Assembly: GCA_946480495.1 (NCBI GenBank)
Contig: CAMLKO010000074.1
Coordinates: 1 to 5,951 of the forward strand
Length of the DNA stretch: 5,951 nt
Direction of reading: 5' to 3'
Origin: an uncultured Caulobacteraceae bacterium
GTDB taxonomy: Bacteria; Pseudomonadota; Alphaproteobacteria; Caulobacterales; Caulobacteraceae
Within the stretch, counting starts at the first letter, position 1. Every line of letters starts with the position of its first letter. Made by a program: the position numbers and the translations under genes. Of this stretch, positions 1-5,706 are shown piece by piece. The notes beneath the pieces were generated by a model. That model had not been told where the DNA came from. It made no database searches and saw only the letters and a program-made list of their open reading frames with translations.

Positions 1-2
1 GC

Positions 3-173
3 CGTCTCCCGGCCGCCACCGCCGCGGTGGTGGTGCTGATCCAGCCGGTCGTCGCCGCCTTCCTCGGATGGATCCTGTTCGCCGAAGCCGTGGGGCCGAT
101 GCAGGCCGCCGGGGCGGTGCTGGCGCTCGCCGGCGTCGCCATCGCCCAATGGTCGGCCGCCCGCGAGAAATAG
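3..173 (+). CDS. EamA/DMT-superfamily transporter, C-terminal fragment (5' end outside window)
   Basis: The open frame enters from the left edge and stops at TAG 171-173, leaving 56 residues. It is strongly hydrophobic and fits the last two membrane helices of a drug/metabolite (EamA-type) exporter. A helix rich in Val/Leu/Ala carries the motif LIQPVVAAFLGWILF, then AEAVGPMQAAGAVL leads into a final helix ending AIAQWSAAREK. The Gln-Pro-Val-Val-Ala segment followed by Gly-Trp and an acidic residue, then a Gln-Ala-Ala-Gly turn, is typical of the second EamA repeat. The protein would sit in the inner membrane, and its substrate cannot be inferred from this piece. It converges on the cold-shock gene. 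Family assignment is fairly sure; subfamily is unknown. Confidence 0.75.
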   Translation, partial: RLPAATAAVVVLIQPVVAAFLGWILFAEAVGPMQAAGAVLALAGVAIAQWSAAREK

Positions 174-175
174 AA

Positions 176-207
176 CGGGCGCCGATCCCGCTTCGAACCG
201 GCGCCCG
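176..207 (-). terminator. Candidate intrinsic terminator of the cold-shock gene (GC-rich hairpin)
   Basis: CGGGCGCCG (176-184) and CGGCGCCCG (199-207) form a perfect 9-bp inverted repeat around a 14-nt loop. It lies between the transporter stop (173) and the cold-shock stop (230). Read on the minus strand, the hairpin is followed by TTCTATTTC, a modest T-rich tract, so it best fits termination of the leftward cold-shock transcript. On the plus strand no T-tract follows, although the hairpin may still slow rightward transcription. The T-tract is interrupted, so the call is moderate. Confidence 0.5.
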
Positions 208-229
208 GGGTCTCGAAAGTCCGTCAGGC

Positions 230-433
230 CTAGAGCGGCTTGAGGTCGACGGCGGCGGTCTTGCCGCGCTCTTCCTTCAGCTCGAAGCTGACCCGCTGGC
301 CTTCGTTGAGGCCGCGCAGGCCGGCGCGTTCGACCGCGCTGATGTGGACGAAGACGTCCTTGCCGCCGTCTTCAGGTTGGATGAAGCCGAAGCCCTTGGT
401 GGTGTTGAACCACTTGACCGTGCCGGTCGCCAT
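230..433 (-). CDS. Cold-shock domain protein, CspA family
   Basis: This encodes a 67-residue single cold-shock domain (OB-fold) protein, the usual length for a CspA-type protein. It begins [10 protein letters not shown] and carries RNP1-like KGFGFI (residues 13-18) and RNP2-like VFVHIS (27-32), the aromatic surfaces that bind single-stranded RNA/DNA. Family members act as cytoplasmic RNA chaperones in cold adaptation or growth-phase control. Which paralogue this is cannot be told from sequence alone. The start is ATG at 433, preceded on the minus strand by AGGGAG about 6-7 nt upstream, a good ribosome-binding site. The gene is monocistronic in appearance: its 152-nt upstream gap separates it from the co-oriented thioredoxin gene, and a hairpin terminator candidate follows. 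Confidence 0.95.
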   Translation of the reverse strand: MATGTVKWFNTTKGFGFIQPEDGGKDVFVHISAVERAGLRGLNEGQRVSFELKEERGKTAAVDLKPL

Positions 434-585
434 AAGCTGTCTCCCTGGACAAGCTGTTCCAGAATGCGAGCCGGCCGGGGGGCCGACCCGGTAACAATCT
501 CATCGTCTGGGGAGCGCCCGACTTCAGGATTGCAGACCCAAGGGTGGACACGGGCCCCGCGGACGGTCAACCGAAAACCGGGACT
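434..585 (-). other. Intergenic leader region upstream of the cold-shock gene, with a small hairpin
   Basis: This is the longest non-coding stretch in the window. It presumably holds the promoter and 5' leader of the leftward cold-shock gene. On the minus strand a TTGACC (plus 565-570) could be a -35 element, but I see no acceptable -10 at 16-18 nt from it. The minus-strand RNA could form a 7-bp hairpin from plus positions 470-476 and 481-487, with a CCCC loop and one G-U pair, about 37 nt upstream of the start codon. Long structured leaders are known for cspA genes; that this one regulates anything is inference. No small gene is convincing here. Confidence 0.35.
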
Positions 586-1203
586 TCAGCCGGCCCGCAA
601 GAGCCGCTCGACGAGCGTCCGCGCCTGGGGCGAGGACCAGTCGGCGCCGCCCGAAAGCCGGGCCCGCTCGCGCCCTTGCCGGTCGAAGATCACCGTGGTC
701 GGAAAGCCCTGCGCGCGGGGCTGCAGGGCGAAGGCCATGCCGTAGCTCGGGTCACGGTAAAGCTTCAGCGGCGGGTTCTGGGCGATCATCGCCTGGGCGA
801 GGTTCAGGTCCTCGTCGCGGTCGACGCTGATGGTGACCACCTTCACCGGCTGGGCGGCGTAGGCGCCCTGGAGCCTGGCCAGCGTGGGCATCTCCTCCTT
901 GCAGGGCGCGCACCAGCTGGCCCAGAGATTCATCACCACCACCTGTCCCTTGAAGTCGGCGAGCGTCAGGCGCTTGCCGGCGTCATCGGTGAACGAGACC
1001 GTGGGTTCGGGCGTGGGAGAGGCCGCCACCACCAGCTTTTCCAGCGCGCCCGTGCGAAGGTCGCGAAGGTCCGCCTGCGCCTTTGGTTTGAAGGAAGCGC
1101 TGCCGATGACGTATAGAACCGCCGCCGCGCCGATGAGGACGGCGACCAACAGGGCCCACCGCACGATATCGGGCCGCCTCTTCGCCGCCTGGACTTCGCT
1201 CAT
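586..1203 (-). CDS. TlpA/DsbE-family membrane-anchored thioredoxin-like protein
   Basis: The 205-residue product has a short basic N-terminus ([10 protein letters not shown]), one membrane helix at about residues 15-34, a linker, and a periplasmic thioredoxin fold. The redox motif WCAPC is at 97-101, within [15 protein letters not shown], and the cis-proline loop GFPTT is at 166-170. This layout matches TlpA/ResA/CcmG-type thiol-disulfide reductases, which in alphaproteobacteria keep periplasmic thiols reduced, for example during cytochrome oxidase or cytochrome c assembly. The actual partner is not shown. The frame stays open upstream to a TTG at 1248, but I chose ATG 1203 because it directly precedes the basic/hydrophobic anchor, and GGAGGGG lies 11 nt upstream. 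The extra 15 residues would be Gly/Val-rich and lie antisense to argH. The start codon touches that of argH. Confidence 0.88.
   Translation of the reverse strand: MSEVQAAKRRPDIVRWALLVAVLIGAAAVLYVIGSASFKPKAQADLRDLRTGALEKLVVAASPTPEPTVSFTDDAGKRLTLADFKGQVVVMNLWASWCAPCKEEMPTLARLQGAYAAQPVKVVTISVDRDEDLNLAQAMIAQNPPLKLYRDPSYGMAFALQPRAQGFPTTVIFDRQGRERARLSGGADWSSPQARTLVERLLRAG
1088..1117 (+). promoter_or_regulatory. Candidate sigma-70-type promoter for the argH operon, inside the tlpA-like gene
   Basis: TTGAAG (1088-1093) and TATAGA (1112-1117) are separated by 18 nt and face argH. Each matches four of six consensus positions. Transcription would begin near 1124, giving a leader of about 80 nt antisense to the 5' part of the thioredoxin gene. 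Because the two start codons abut, the argH promoter must lie within the neighbour's coding sequence, and this is the best match I found there. It is a motif match only. Confidence 0.3.
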
Positions 1204-2619
1204 ATGACCGACGACCCCTCCAACGCCTCCGGGAAAAACGCGGGGCAAGCTATGTGGGGCGGGCGCTTCTCAGGCAAGCCCGCGCAGCTGATGCAGGCGA
1301 TCAACGTCTCCATCGGCTTTGACAAGCGGCTGGCCAGGCAGGACCTCGCCGGCTCGCGGGCGCATGCCGAGATGCTGGCCAAGGTCGGCGTGATCTCGGA
1401 CGCCGACGAGGGCGCGATCCAGAAGGGCCTCGACGCCATCGAGGCCGAGATCGAGGCGGGGACCTTCCCGTTCCGCGACGAGTTCGAAGACATCCACATG
1501 AACGTGGAGGCCCGGCTGCGCGAGCTGATCGGCCCGGCGGCCGGACGGCTGCACACGGCGCGCTCGCGCAACGACCAGGTGGCGCTCGACTTCCGGCTCT
1601 GGGTTCGGGAGGCGTGCGACCGCACGGCCGACCAGATCGAGGCGCTGCAACGCGCGCTCCTGGCCCGGGCCGAGGCGCACGCCGAGACCATCATGCCCGG
1701 CTTCACCCACCTGCAGCCGGCCCAGCCCGTCACCTTCGGCCACCACCTGATGGCCTATGTCGAGATGTTCGGCCGCGACGCCTCGCGGTTCAAGGACGCG
1801 CGCACGCGGATGAACCAGTGCCCGCTGGGCGCCGCGGCGCTGGCGGGTTCGCCCTTCCCCATCGACCGGCAGGCGACGGCCGAGGCGCTCGGCTTCTACG
1901 AGCCCACCGCCAATTCGCTGGACAGCGTCTCGGCCCGCGACTTCGCGCTCGAGGCGCTGGCGGCGGCGGCGATCTGTGCTGCGCACCTGTCGCGGCTGGC
2001 CGAGGAGATCGTGGTCTGGATGACGCCGCAGTTCGGCTTCGTGCAGCTGACCGACGCCTTCACCACCGGCTCGTCGATCATGCCGCAGAAGAAGAACCCG
2101 GACGCCGCCGAGCTGGTCCGCGCCAAGGCCGGCCGCATCCTGGGGTCGCTCACCAGCCTGATGGTGGTGATGAAGGGCCTGCCGCTCGCCTATTCGAAGG
2201 ACATGCAGGAGGACAAGGTCCCGACCTTCGAGGCCTTCGACGCGCTGGAGCTGTCGCTGCTGGCCATGGCCGGCATGGTCGCCGACCTGACGCCCAACGC
2301 CGAGCGGATGGCCGCCGCCGCCGGCGCGGGCTTTTCGACCGCCACCGACCTCGCCGACTGGCTGGTGCGGGAGCTTGGGCTCCCCTTCCGCGACGCCCAC
2401 CACGTGACCGGCTCGGCCGTGAAGCGGTGCGAAGCGCTGGGCTGCGATCTGGCCGCCCTGCCGCTCGCCGAACTGCAGAAGCTGGACCCTCGCATCACCG
2501 ACGGCGTTTACTCAGTCCTGACCCCCGCGGCCTCGGTCGCCAGCCGCACCAGCTACGGGGGCACGGCGCCGGAACAGGTCCGCGCGCAAATCGCCCGTTG
2601 GAAGGAGATCCTAGGATGA
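1204..2619 (+). CDS. argH: Argininosuccinate lyase
   Basis: ArgH splits argininosuccinate into arginine and fumarate, the last step of arginine synthesis, as a cytoplasmic homotetramer. The 471-residue product has the family landmarks in order: MWGGRFSG (17-24), the substrate loop HTARSRNDQ (117-125), [10 protein letters not shown] (166-175) with the His of the THLQ motif, and the fumarase/aspartase superfamily signature [12 protein letters not shown] (289-300) with its catalytic serine. It continues through the helical core to a C-terminus containing [15 protein letters not shown]. Length is normal. The start at ATG 1204 gives a 16-residue polar extension before MWGGRF and has no visible Shine-Dalgarno. 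ATG 1252, preceded by GGGG 6 nt upstream, would start exactly at MWGGRF and is a real alternative. The stop overlaps the next start (ATGA). Confidence 0.96.
   Translation: MTDDPSNASGKNAGQAMWGGRFSGKPAQLMQAINVSIGFDKRLARQDLAGSRAHAEMLAKVGVISDADEGAIQKGLDAIEAEIEAGTFPFRDEFEDIHMNVEARLRELIGPAAGRLHTARSRNDQVALDFRLWVREACDRTADQIEALQRALLARAEAHAETIMPGFTHLQPAQPVTFGHHLMAYVEMFGRDASRFKDARTRMNQCPLGAAALAGSPFPIDRQATAEALGFYEPTANSLDSVSARDFALEALAAAAICAAHLSRLAEEIVVWMTPQFGFVQLTDAFTTGSSIMPQKKNPDAAELVRAKAGRILGSLTSLMVVMKGLPLAYSKDMQEDKVPTFEAFDALELSLLAMAGMVADLTPNAERMAAAAGAGFSTATDLADWLVRELGLPFRDAHHVTGSAVKRCEALGCDLAALPLAELQKLDPRITDGVYSVLTPAASVASRTSYGGTAPEQVRAQIARWKEILG
2602..2607 (+). promoter_or_regulatory. Shine-Dalgarno of the LptM-like lipoprotein gene, inside the argH 3' end
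   Basis: AAGGAG lies 8 nt before ATG 2616, within the last codons of argH. It is the clearest ribosome-binding site in the operon and fixes the lipoprotein start. Together with the ATGA overlap it suggests both re-initiation and independent loading. Confidence 0.7.
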
Positions 2620-2945
2620 ACGGAAAGCTTTTGGCCCTTTCGCTCCTTCTCGCGGGCGGCATGCTCGTCGCCGGCTGCGGCAAGACCGGGGAACTGGAAC
2701 GGCCCAACCCGCTGTGGAAGGCCTCGACCAACGCCCGCGCCGACACCAGCGCCACCGGCCAGCAAAAGAGCGACAACGCCGACCAGAACACCCAGGCCGC
2801 CGGCGGCGTGAACCGCCAGAGCGAAGCCAACCGCGACATGGACCCGGCCCCGCCGCGGACCCTGCCCATCGGCGGCCAGTCTTCAAACCCCGGCCAGACC
2901 GCGCCGCAAGGCTCGCTGCCTGATCCCTACGCCAATCCGCAATGA
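2616..2945 (+). CDS. Small LptM (YifL)-like lipoprotein
   Basis: This encodes a 109-residue protein with a lipoprotein signal: Lys at 4, hydrophobic core [16 protein letters not shown], and lipobox V-A-G with Cys21 as the lipidated residue. The mature N-terminus, [10 protein letters not shown], follows the C-G-x-x-G-x-L-x-x-P pattern of the LptM/YifL family. In E. coli LptM binds the LPS translocon LptDE and promotes LptD disulfide maturation. Genes of this family often sit beside lysA or dapF, and here lysA follows immediately, which supports the call. Residues from about 35 onward are low-complexity (Gln, Asn, Asp, Pro, Gly) and probably disordered, much longer than the tail of E. coli LptM. 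Residue +2 is Gly rather than Asp, so outer-membrane sorting is expected. The gene overlaps argH and lysA by 4 bases each. The lipoprotein call is secure; LptM function is inference. Confidence 0.75.
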   Translation: MNGKLLALSLLLAGGMLVAGCGKTGELERPNPLWKASTNARADTSATGQQKSDNADQNTQAAGGVNRQSEANRDMDPAPPRTLPIGGQSSNPGQTAPQGSLPDPYANPQ

Positions 2946-4210
2946 ACCACTTCGAGCTCCGGGGGGGCGAGCTCCATTGCGAGGACGTGCCGCTCGCCGA
3001 CATTGCTGAGGCGGTCGGGACGCCGGTCTATGTCTATTCGACCGCCACGCTTGAGCGGCACTACCAGGTCTTCCGCGCCGCCCTGATCGCGGCGGGGCTT
3101 GGCGAGCCGCTGATCGCCTATGCGGTGAAGGCCAACTCCAACGTCTCGGTGCTGAAGGTGCTGGGCAAGCAGGGCGCCGGCGCCGACACCGTCTCCGAAG
3201 GCGAGATCCGCCGCGCGCTCGCCGCCGGCATTCCCCCTGAGCGCATCGTCTTCTCCGGCGCGGGCAAGACCGCCGCCGAGATCGGCTTCGCCCTCGACGT
3301 TGGCGTCGCCGAAATCAACGTGGAGTCCGAGCCCGAGCTCGACCTCGTCGAGCACATCGCGCGCGACAGGGGCCTTGTCGCCACCATCGCCATCCGCGTG
3401 AACCCCGACGTCTCGGCCGGCGGCCACTCGAAGATCGCCACCGGCAAGTCGGAGAACAAGTTCGGCGTCTCCATCGCCGAGGCCGAGCGGCTCTACGCCA
3501 GGGCCGCCGCCTCGCCGCACCTGAACCCCGTGGGCGTCGCCTGCCACATCGGCAGCCAGATCACCGAACTGGCCCCCATGGAGGACGCCTTTGGCAAGAT
3601 GCGCGCCCTCGTCGAACGGCTGCGCGCGCAGGGCCTGATCGTCGACCGCCTCGATCTCGGCGGCGGTCTGGGCGTGCCCTACTTCCACCAGCCCGAGCCG
3701 CCGGGACCGGCCGAATACGCCGCCATGGTCGCCAAGGTGATGGGCGGCCTCGACATCGTCTTCGCCTTCGAGCCCGGCCGGGTGATCGCCGCCAACGCCG
3801 GCGTGCTGCTGGCCCGCGTCATCCACCTGCACGAACGCCCCGAGGGCCGGAAGTTCGTCGTGCTCGACGCGGCCATGAACGACCTCATCCGCCCGGCCAT
3901 GTACGAGGCCTTCCACGACATCCGCCCGGTGAAGGAAACGCCCGGGCCTCTCGCGCCCTACGACGTCGTCGGCCCCATCTGCGAAACCGGCGACACCTTC
4001 ACCCGCCAGCGCGACCTGCCGCCGCTCAAGGCCGGAGACCTGGTGGCCTTCATGTCCGCCGGAGCCTACGGCGCGGCCATGGCCAGCGAATACAACACCC
4101 GCCCGCTGGTCCCCGAGGTCCTGGTCGACGGCGCGAAATGGGCCGTGATCCGCGCGCGGCCGACCTACGAGCAGATGCTGGCTCTGGAAACCCCGGCGCC
4201 GTGGCTTTAG
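2942..4210 (+). CDS. lysA: Diaminopimelate decarboxylase
   Basis: LysA decarboxylates meso-diaminopimelate to L-lysine with pyridoxal phosphate, the final lysine step, in the cytoplasm. The 422-residue length is typical. It is a fold-type III PLP enzyme: the Schiff-base lysine is K63 in YAVKAN (60-65), followed by HIGSQ (202-206), the phosphate-binding glycine run LDLGGGLGVPY (237-247) and EPGR (277-280). The substrate-binding C-E-T-G-D is at 347-351, where the Cys comes from the partner subunit of the dimer, and the Tyr of GAYG is at 374-377. Alanine racemase-like barrel comes first and the C-terminal beta domain second. ATG 2942 overlaps the lipoprotein stop (ATGA). No Shine-Dalgarno is visible, so translation probably depends on coupling. 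All catalytic landmarks are intact. Confidence 0.97.
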   Translation: MNHFELRGGELHCEDVPLADIAEAVGTPVYVYSTATLERHYQVFRAALIAAGLGEPLIAYAVKANSNVSVLKVLGKQGAGADTVSEGEIRRALAAGIPPERIVFSGAGKTAAEIGFALDVGVAEINVESEPELDLVEHIARDRGLVATIAIRVNPDVSAGGHSKIATGKSENKFGVSIAEAERLYARAAASPHLNPVGVACHIGSQITELAPMEDAFGKMRALVERLRAQGLIVDRLDLGGGLGVPYFHQPEPPGPAEYAAMVAKVMGGLDIVFAFEPGRVIAANAGVLLARVIHLHERPEGRKFVVLDAAMNDLIRPAMYEAFHDIRPVKETPGPLAPYDVVGPICETGDTFTRQRDLPPLKAGDLVAFMSAGAYGAAMASEYNTRPLVPEVLVDGAKWAVIRARPTYEQMLALETPAPWL

Positions 4211-4236
4211 CTGATGGCATTCGCTAGGCTTGCCTG

Positions 4237-4413
4237 ATGAACAAGGAACGACGCGCAAGGCTGCTGAGGATTGATGGCGATCAGGTGGTTCGCTTTCCCC
4301 GCGGATTTGAGCTGCCTGGCGAACAGGTCATCCTTCGTAAGGAAGGCGAACGGCTCATCATTGAACCCGCTCAGTTGTCATCCCTTGGCGAAAATCCGTC
4401 GGAACCGGCTTAG
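4237..4413 (+). CDS. Short AbrB/MazE/VapB-type antitoxin-like protein, apparently orphan
   Basis: This encodes 58 residues beginning MNKERRARLLRIDGDQ. The stretch at residues 9-44, with RIDGDQVVRFPRGFEL, then GEQVILRKEGERLIIEP, matches the swapped-hairpin SpoVT-AbrB DNA-binding fold of VapB/MazE antitoxins (pattern: gene-specific strand, Q-x-V-R-x-P-x-x-F, then x-V-x-I-R-x-E-G-x-x-L-I-I-E-P). Such antitoxins bind their own operator and neutralise a PIN (VapC) or MazF toxin through the C-terminal tail. Here the tail after residue 44 is only 14 residues, shorter than usual, and no toxin gene follows: the next gene is convergent. Hand counts give 56% GC and about 58% GC at third positions, well below the neighbours. 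The gene starts 26 nt after lysA. There is no Shine-Dalgarno, but TAGGCT ends 6 nt before the ATG, a spacing seen in leaderless transcripts. It could be a remnant or a stand-alone regulator. Confidence 0.75.
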   Translation: MNKERRARLLRIDGDQVVRFPRGFELPGEQVILRKEGERLIIEPAQLSSLGENPSEPA

Positions 4414-4926
4414 CTAATCCAGCGCCGCGATGAAAGGCAGCGCCCGCATCGCGCCTCCCGAATCCATCCCGTAGCCGACCAGGAACCGCGCCGGGGCTTC
4501 CCAGGCCACGAAGTCGGGGTCGATGGCGCGTTGGGTGGGCCAGGGCTTGCGGGCGAAGACGGCGGTCAGGACCTCCGACGCCCCGGCGTCCTTCACCAGC
4601 CGGGCGGCCTCGCTGAGCGACAGGCCTGAGTCGAACACGTCGTCGATGATCAGCGCCTTGCGGCCCGACAGCGGCCGCTGGAGGTCGGCGCGGACCTGGC
4701 AGCGGCCGGAGCTGGCGCGCTCGTCCTTGTAGGAGGAGAGCCACAGGGCGTCGAAGCGCAGGTTCCTGCCCAGCCGCCCCAGCGCCCGGGTCAGGTCGGC
4801 GGTGAACCAGATGCCGCCGGTGAGCAGGCAGACCGCCACCGTCTCGTCGTCGACGCGCGGCGCGATGGCGGCGGCCAGCGCCTCGACGCGCCCGGCGATC
4901 TCGCGCTCGGTGAGAAGGACTTCCAT
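4414..4926 (-). CDS. HPRT-family purine phosphoribosyltransferase
   Basis: The 170-residue cytoplasmic type I phosphoribosyltransferase probably salvages hypoxanthine/guanine to IMP/GMP using PRPP. Features in order: pyrophosphate-loop segment CLLTGGIWFTADL (33-45), flexible-loop SSYKDERASSG (64-74), PRPP-binding motif ALIIDDVFDSGLSL (91-104) with the acidic pair D95-D96, purine-contacting Lys in ARKPW (125-129), and the C-terminal hood FLVGYGMDSG...RALPFI (148-166) typical of HPRTs. The family usually has Lys in the pyrophosphate loop (LKGG); here it is Thr36. Start ATG 4926 has a weak purine-rich GAAGAGAG upstream. The frame remains open much further upstream but that part is antisense to ftsE. 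Its stop abuts the antitoxin-like gene's stop. Base specificity is not certain. Confidence 0.87.
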   Translation of the reverse strand: MEVLLTEREIAGRVEALAAAIAPRVDDETVAVCLLTGGIWFTADLTRALGRLGRNLRFDALWLSSYKDERASSGRCQVRADLQRPLSGRKALIIDDVFDSGLSLSEAARLVKDAGASEVLTAVFARKPWPTQRAIDPDFVAWEAPARFLVGYGMDSGGAMRALPFIAALD

Positions 4927-4950
4927 GCGCCGCTCTCTTCGCCCACAACA

Positions 4951-4963
4951 GGACGTCACGTCC
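4951..4963. promoter_or_regulatory. 13-bp palindrome in the divergent phosphoribosyltransferase/ftsE gap
   Basis: GGACGTCACGTCC is a perfect inverted repeat (6-bp arms around one base). It lies 24 bases from the phosphoribosyltransferase start and 23 bases before ftsE, close to the centre of the 60-bp divergent intergenic region. Position and symmetry suit an operator for a dimeric regulator controlling one or both genes, but no regulator is known from this sequence. Clear -35/-10 elements are not visible here for either gene. Confidence 0.3.
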
Positions 4964-4986
4964 GGGGGTCGCCGATTTCGGTTCGC

Positions 4987-5706
4987 ATGTCCAGAAACCC
5001 TCCTCCGCCGCCGCCGTACGACGGGCCGGTCCTGCGCTTCGACAGCGTGGGCCTGCGCTACGGCCATGCGCCCGAGGTGCTGAGCGACATCTCCTTCACG
5101 CTGGACCAGGGCTCCTTCCACTTCGTCACCGGCGCCTCGGGCGCGGGCAAGAGCAGCCTCCTGAAGCTCATCTACCTCGACGCGAAGCCCACCAGCGGCC
5201 GTATCGAGATGCTGGGGCGCGACCTCGCGCGCCTCAGCGCGGAGGAGCGCACCGCCATGCGCCGTAAGGTCGGCGTGGTCTTCCAGGAATTCCGGCTGCT
5301 GGAGCACCTGTCGGCCTTCGACAACGCCGCGCTTCCCCTGCGCATCGCCGGCCAGAAGCCGCAGACCTACCGCGACGACGTCGCCGAGCTGCTGGCCTGG
5401 GTCGGCCTGAAGGACCGGATGAACGCCCTTCCCGCCACGCTTTCCGGGGGTGAGAAGCAGCGCCTCGCCATCGCCCGCGCGGTGGTCGGCCGCCCGCAGA
5501 TCCTGCTGGCCGACGAGCCCACCGGCAACGTCGACAACGAGCTCGCGCTTCGCATCCTGCGCCTGTTCGTCGAGCTGAACCGGCTGGGCATGACCGTGCT
5601 GATCGCCAGCCACGACGAGGAGCTGGTCGCCCGCGCCGGCCAGCCGGTGCTGCACCTGGAGAACGGGCGCCTCAGCGCCTACGGCGGCACGGGGGCGGAG
5701 CTGTGA
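4987..5706 (+). CDS. ftsE: Cell division ATP-binding protein FtsE
   Basis: FtsE is the ATPase of the FtsEX complex, a type VII ABC system on the cytoplasmic face of the divisome that drives FtsX to activate periplasmic cell-wall hydrolysis. The 239-residue protein has Walker A GASGAGKS (49-56), Q-loop Gln100 in the FtsE-typical VVFQEFRLLEHLS (97-109), ABC signature LSGGE (152-156), Walker B ILLADEP (172-178), D-loop NVD (181-183) and switch His209 in ASHDEE. An N-terminal extension contains six consecutive prolines (5-10) before the usual domain start at about residue 14. ATG 4987 lacks a good Shine-Dalgarno: GGGGG at 4964-4968 is too distant. No other in-frame ATG precedes the domain. It overlaps ftsX by 4 bases, so the pair is co-transcribed and probably coupled. 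Confidence 0.95.
   Translation: MSRNPPPPPPYDGPVLRFDSVGLRYGHAPEVLSDISFTLDQGSFHFVTGASGAGKSSLLKLIYLDAKPTSGRIEMLGRDLARLSAEERTAMRRKVGVVFQEFRLLEHLSAFDNAALPLRIAGQKPQTYRDDVAELLAWVGLKDRMNALPATLSGGEKQRLAIARAVVGRPQILLADEPTGNVDNELALRILRLFVELNRLGMTVLIASHDEELVARAGQPVLHLENGRLSAYGGTGAEL

Noticed and set aside
277..570. 97-codon minus-strand frame overlapping the cold-shock gene
   Set aside because: Most of it is a frame-shifted reading of the cold-shock gene, rich in Ser/Ala/Arg, and no homology is recognisable in the unique part.
565..570. TTGACC on the minus strand as the -35 of a cold-shock promoter
   Set aside because: No plausible -10 hexamer occurs 16-18 nt downstream on that strand.
520..589. GACTTCAG repeated at 520-527 and 582-589
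   Set aside because: An 8-bp match over this distance is easily chance; one copy overlaps the thioredoxin stop codon, and no further copies were seen.
1249..1277. Minus-strand TTGCCT-N17-CATAGC as a promoter for the thioredoxin gene
   Set aside because: Only 4/6 and 3/6 matches to consensus, which is too weak to list as a feature in GC-rich coding sequence.
1270..2403. Long minus-strand open frame opposite argH
   Set aside because: Arg/Gly/Val-rich composition with no family pattern; it is the antisense shadow expected when third codon positions are almost all G or C, and argH itself is unmistakable.
1614..2945. Long plus-strand frame fusing an argH-overlapping extension to the lipoprotein
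   Set aside because: The part before 2616 is an Arg/Gly/Ala-rich out-of-frame reading of argH; the internal ATG 2616 has a good Shine-Dalgarno and begins a proper lipoprotein signal.
2927..4258. 443-codon minus-strand open frame covering lysA
   Set aside because: Antisense shadow of lysA, rich in Gly/Asp/Val/His with no recognisable domain; LysA has every catalytic motif in the opposite frame.
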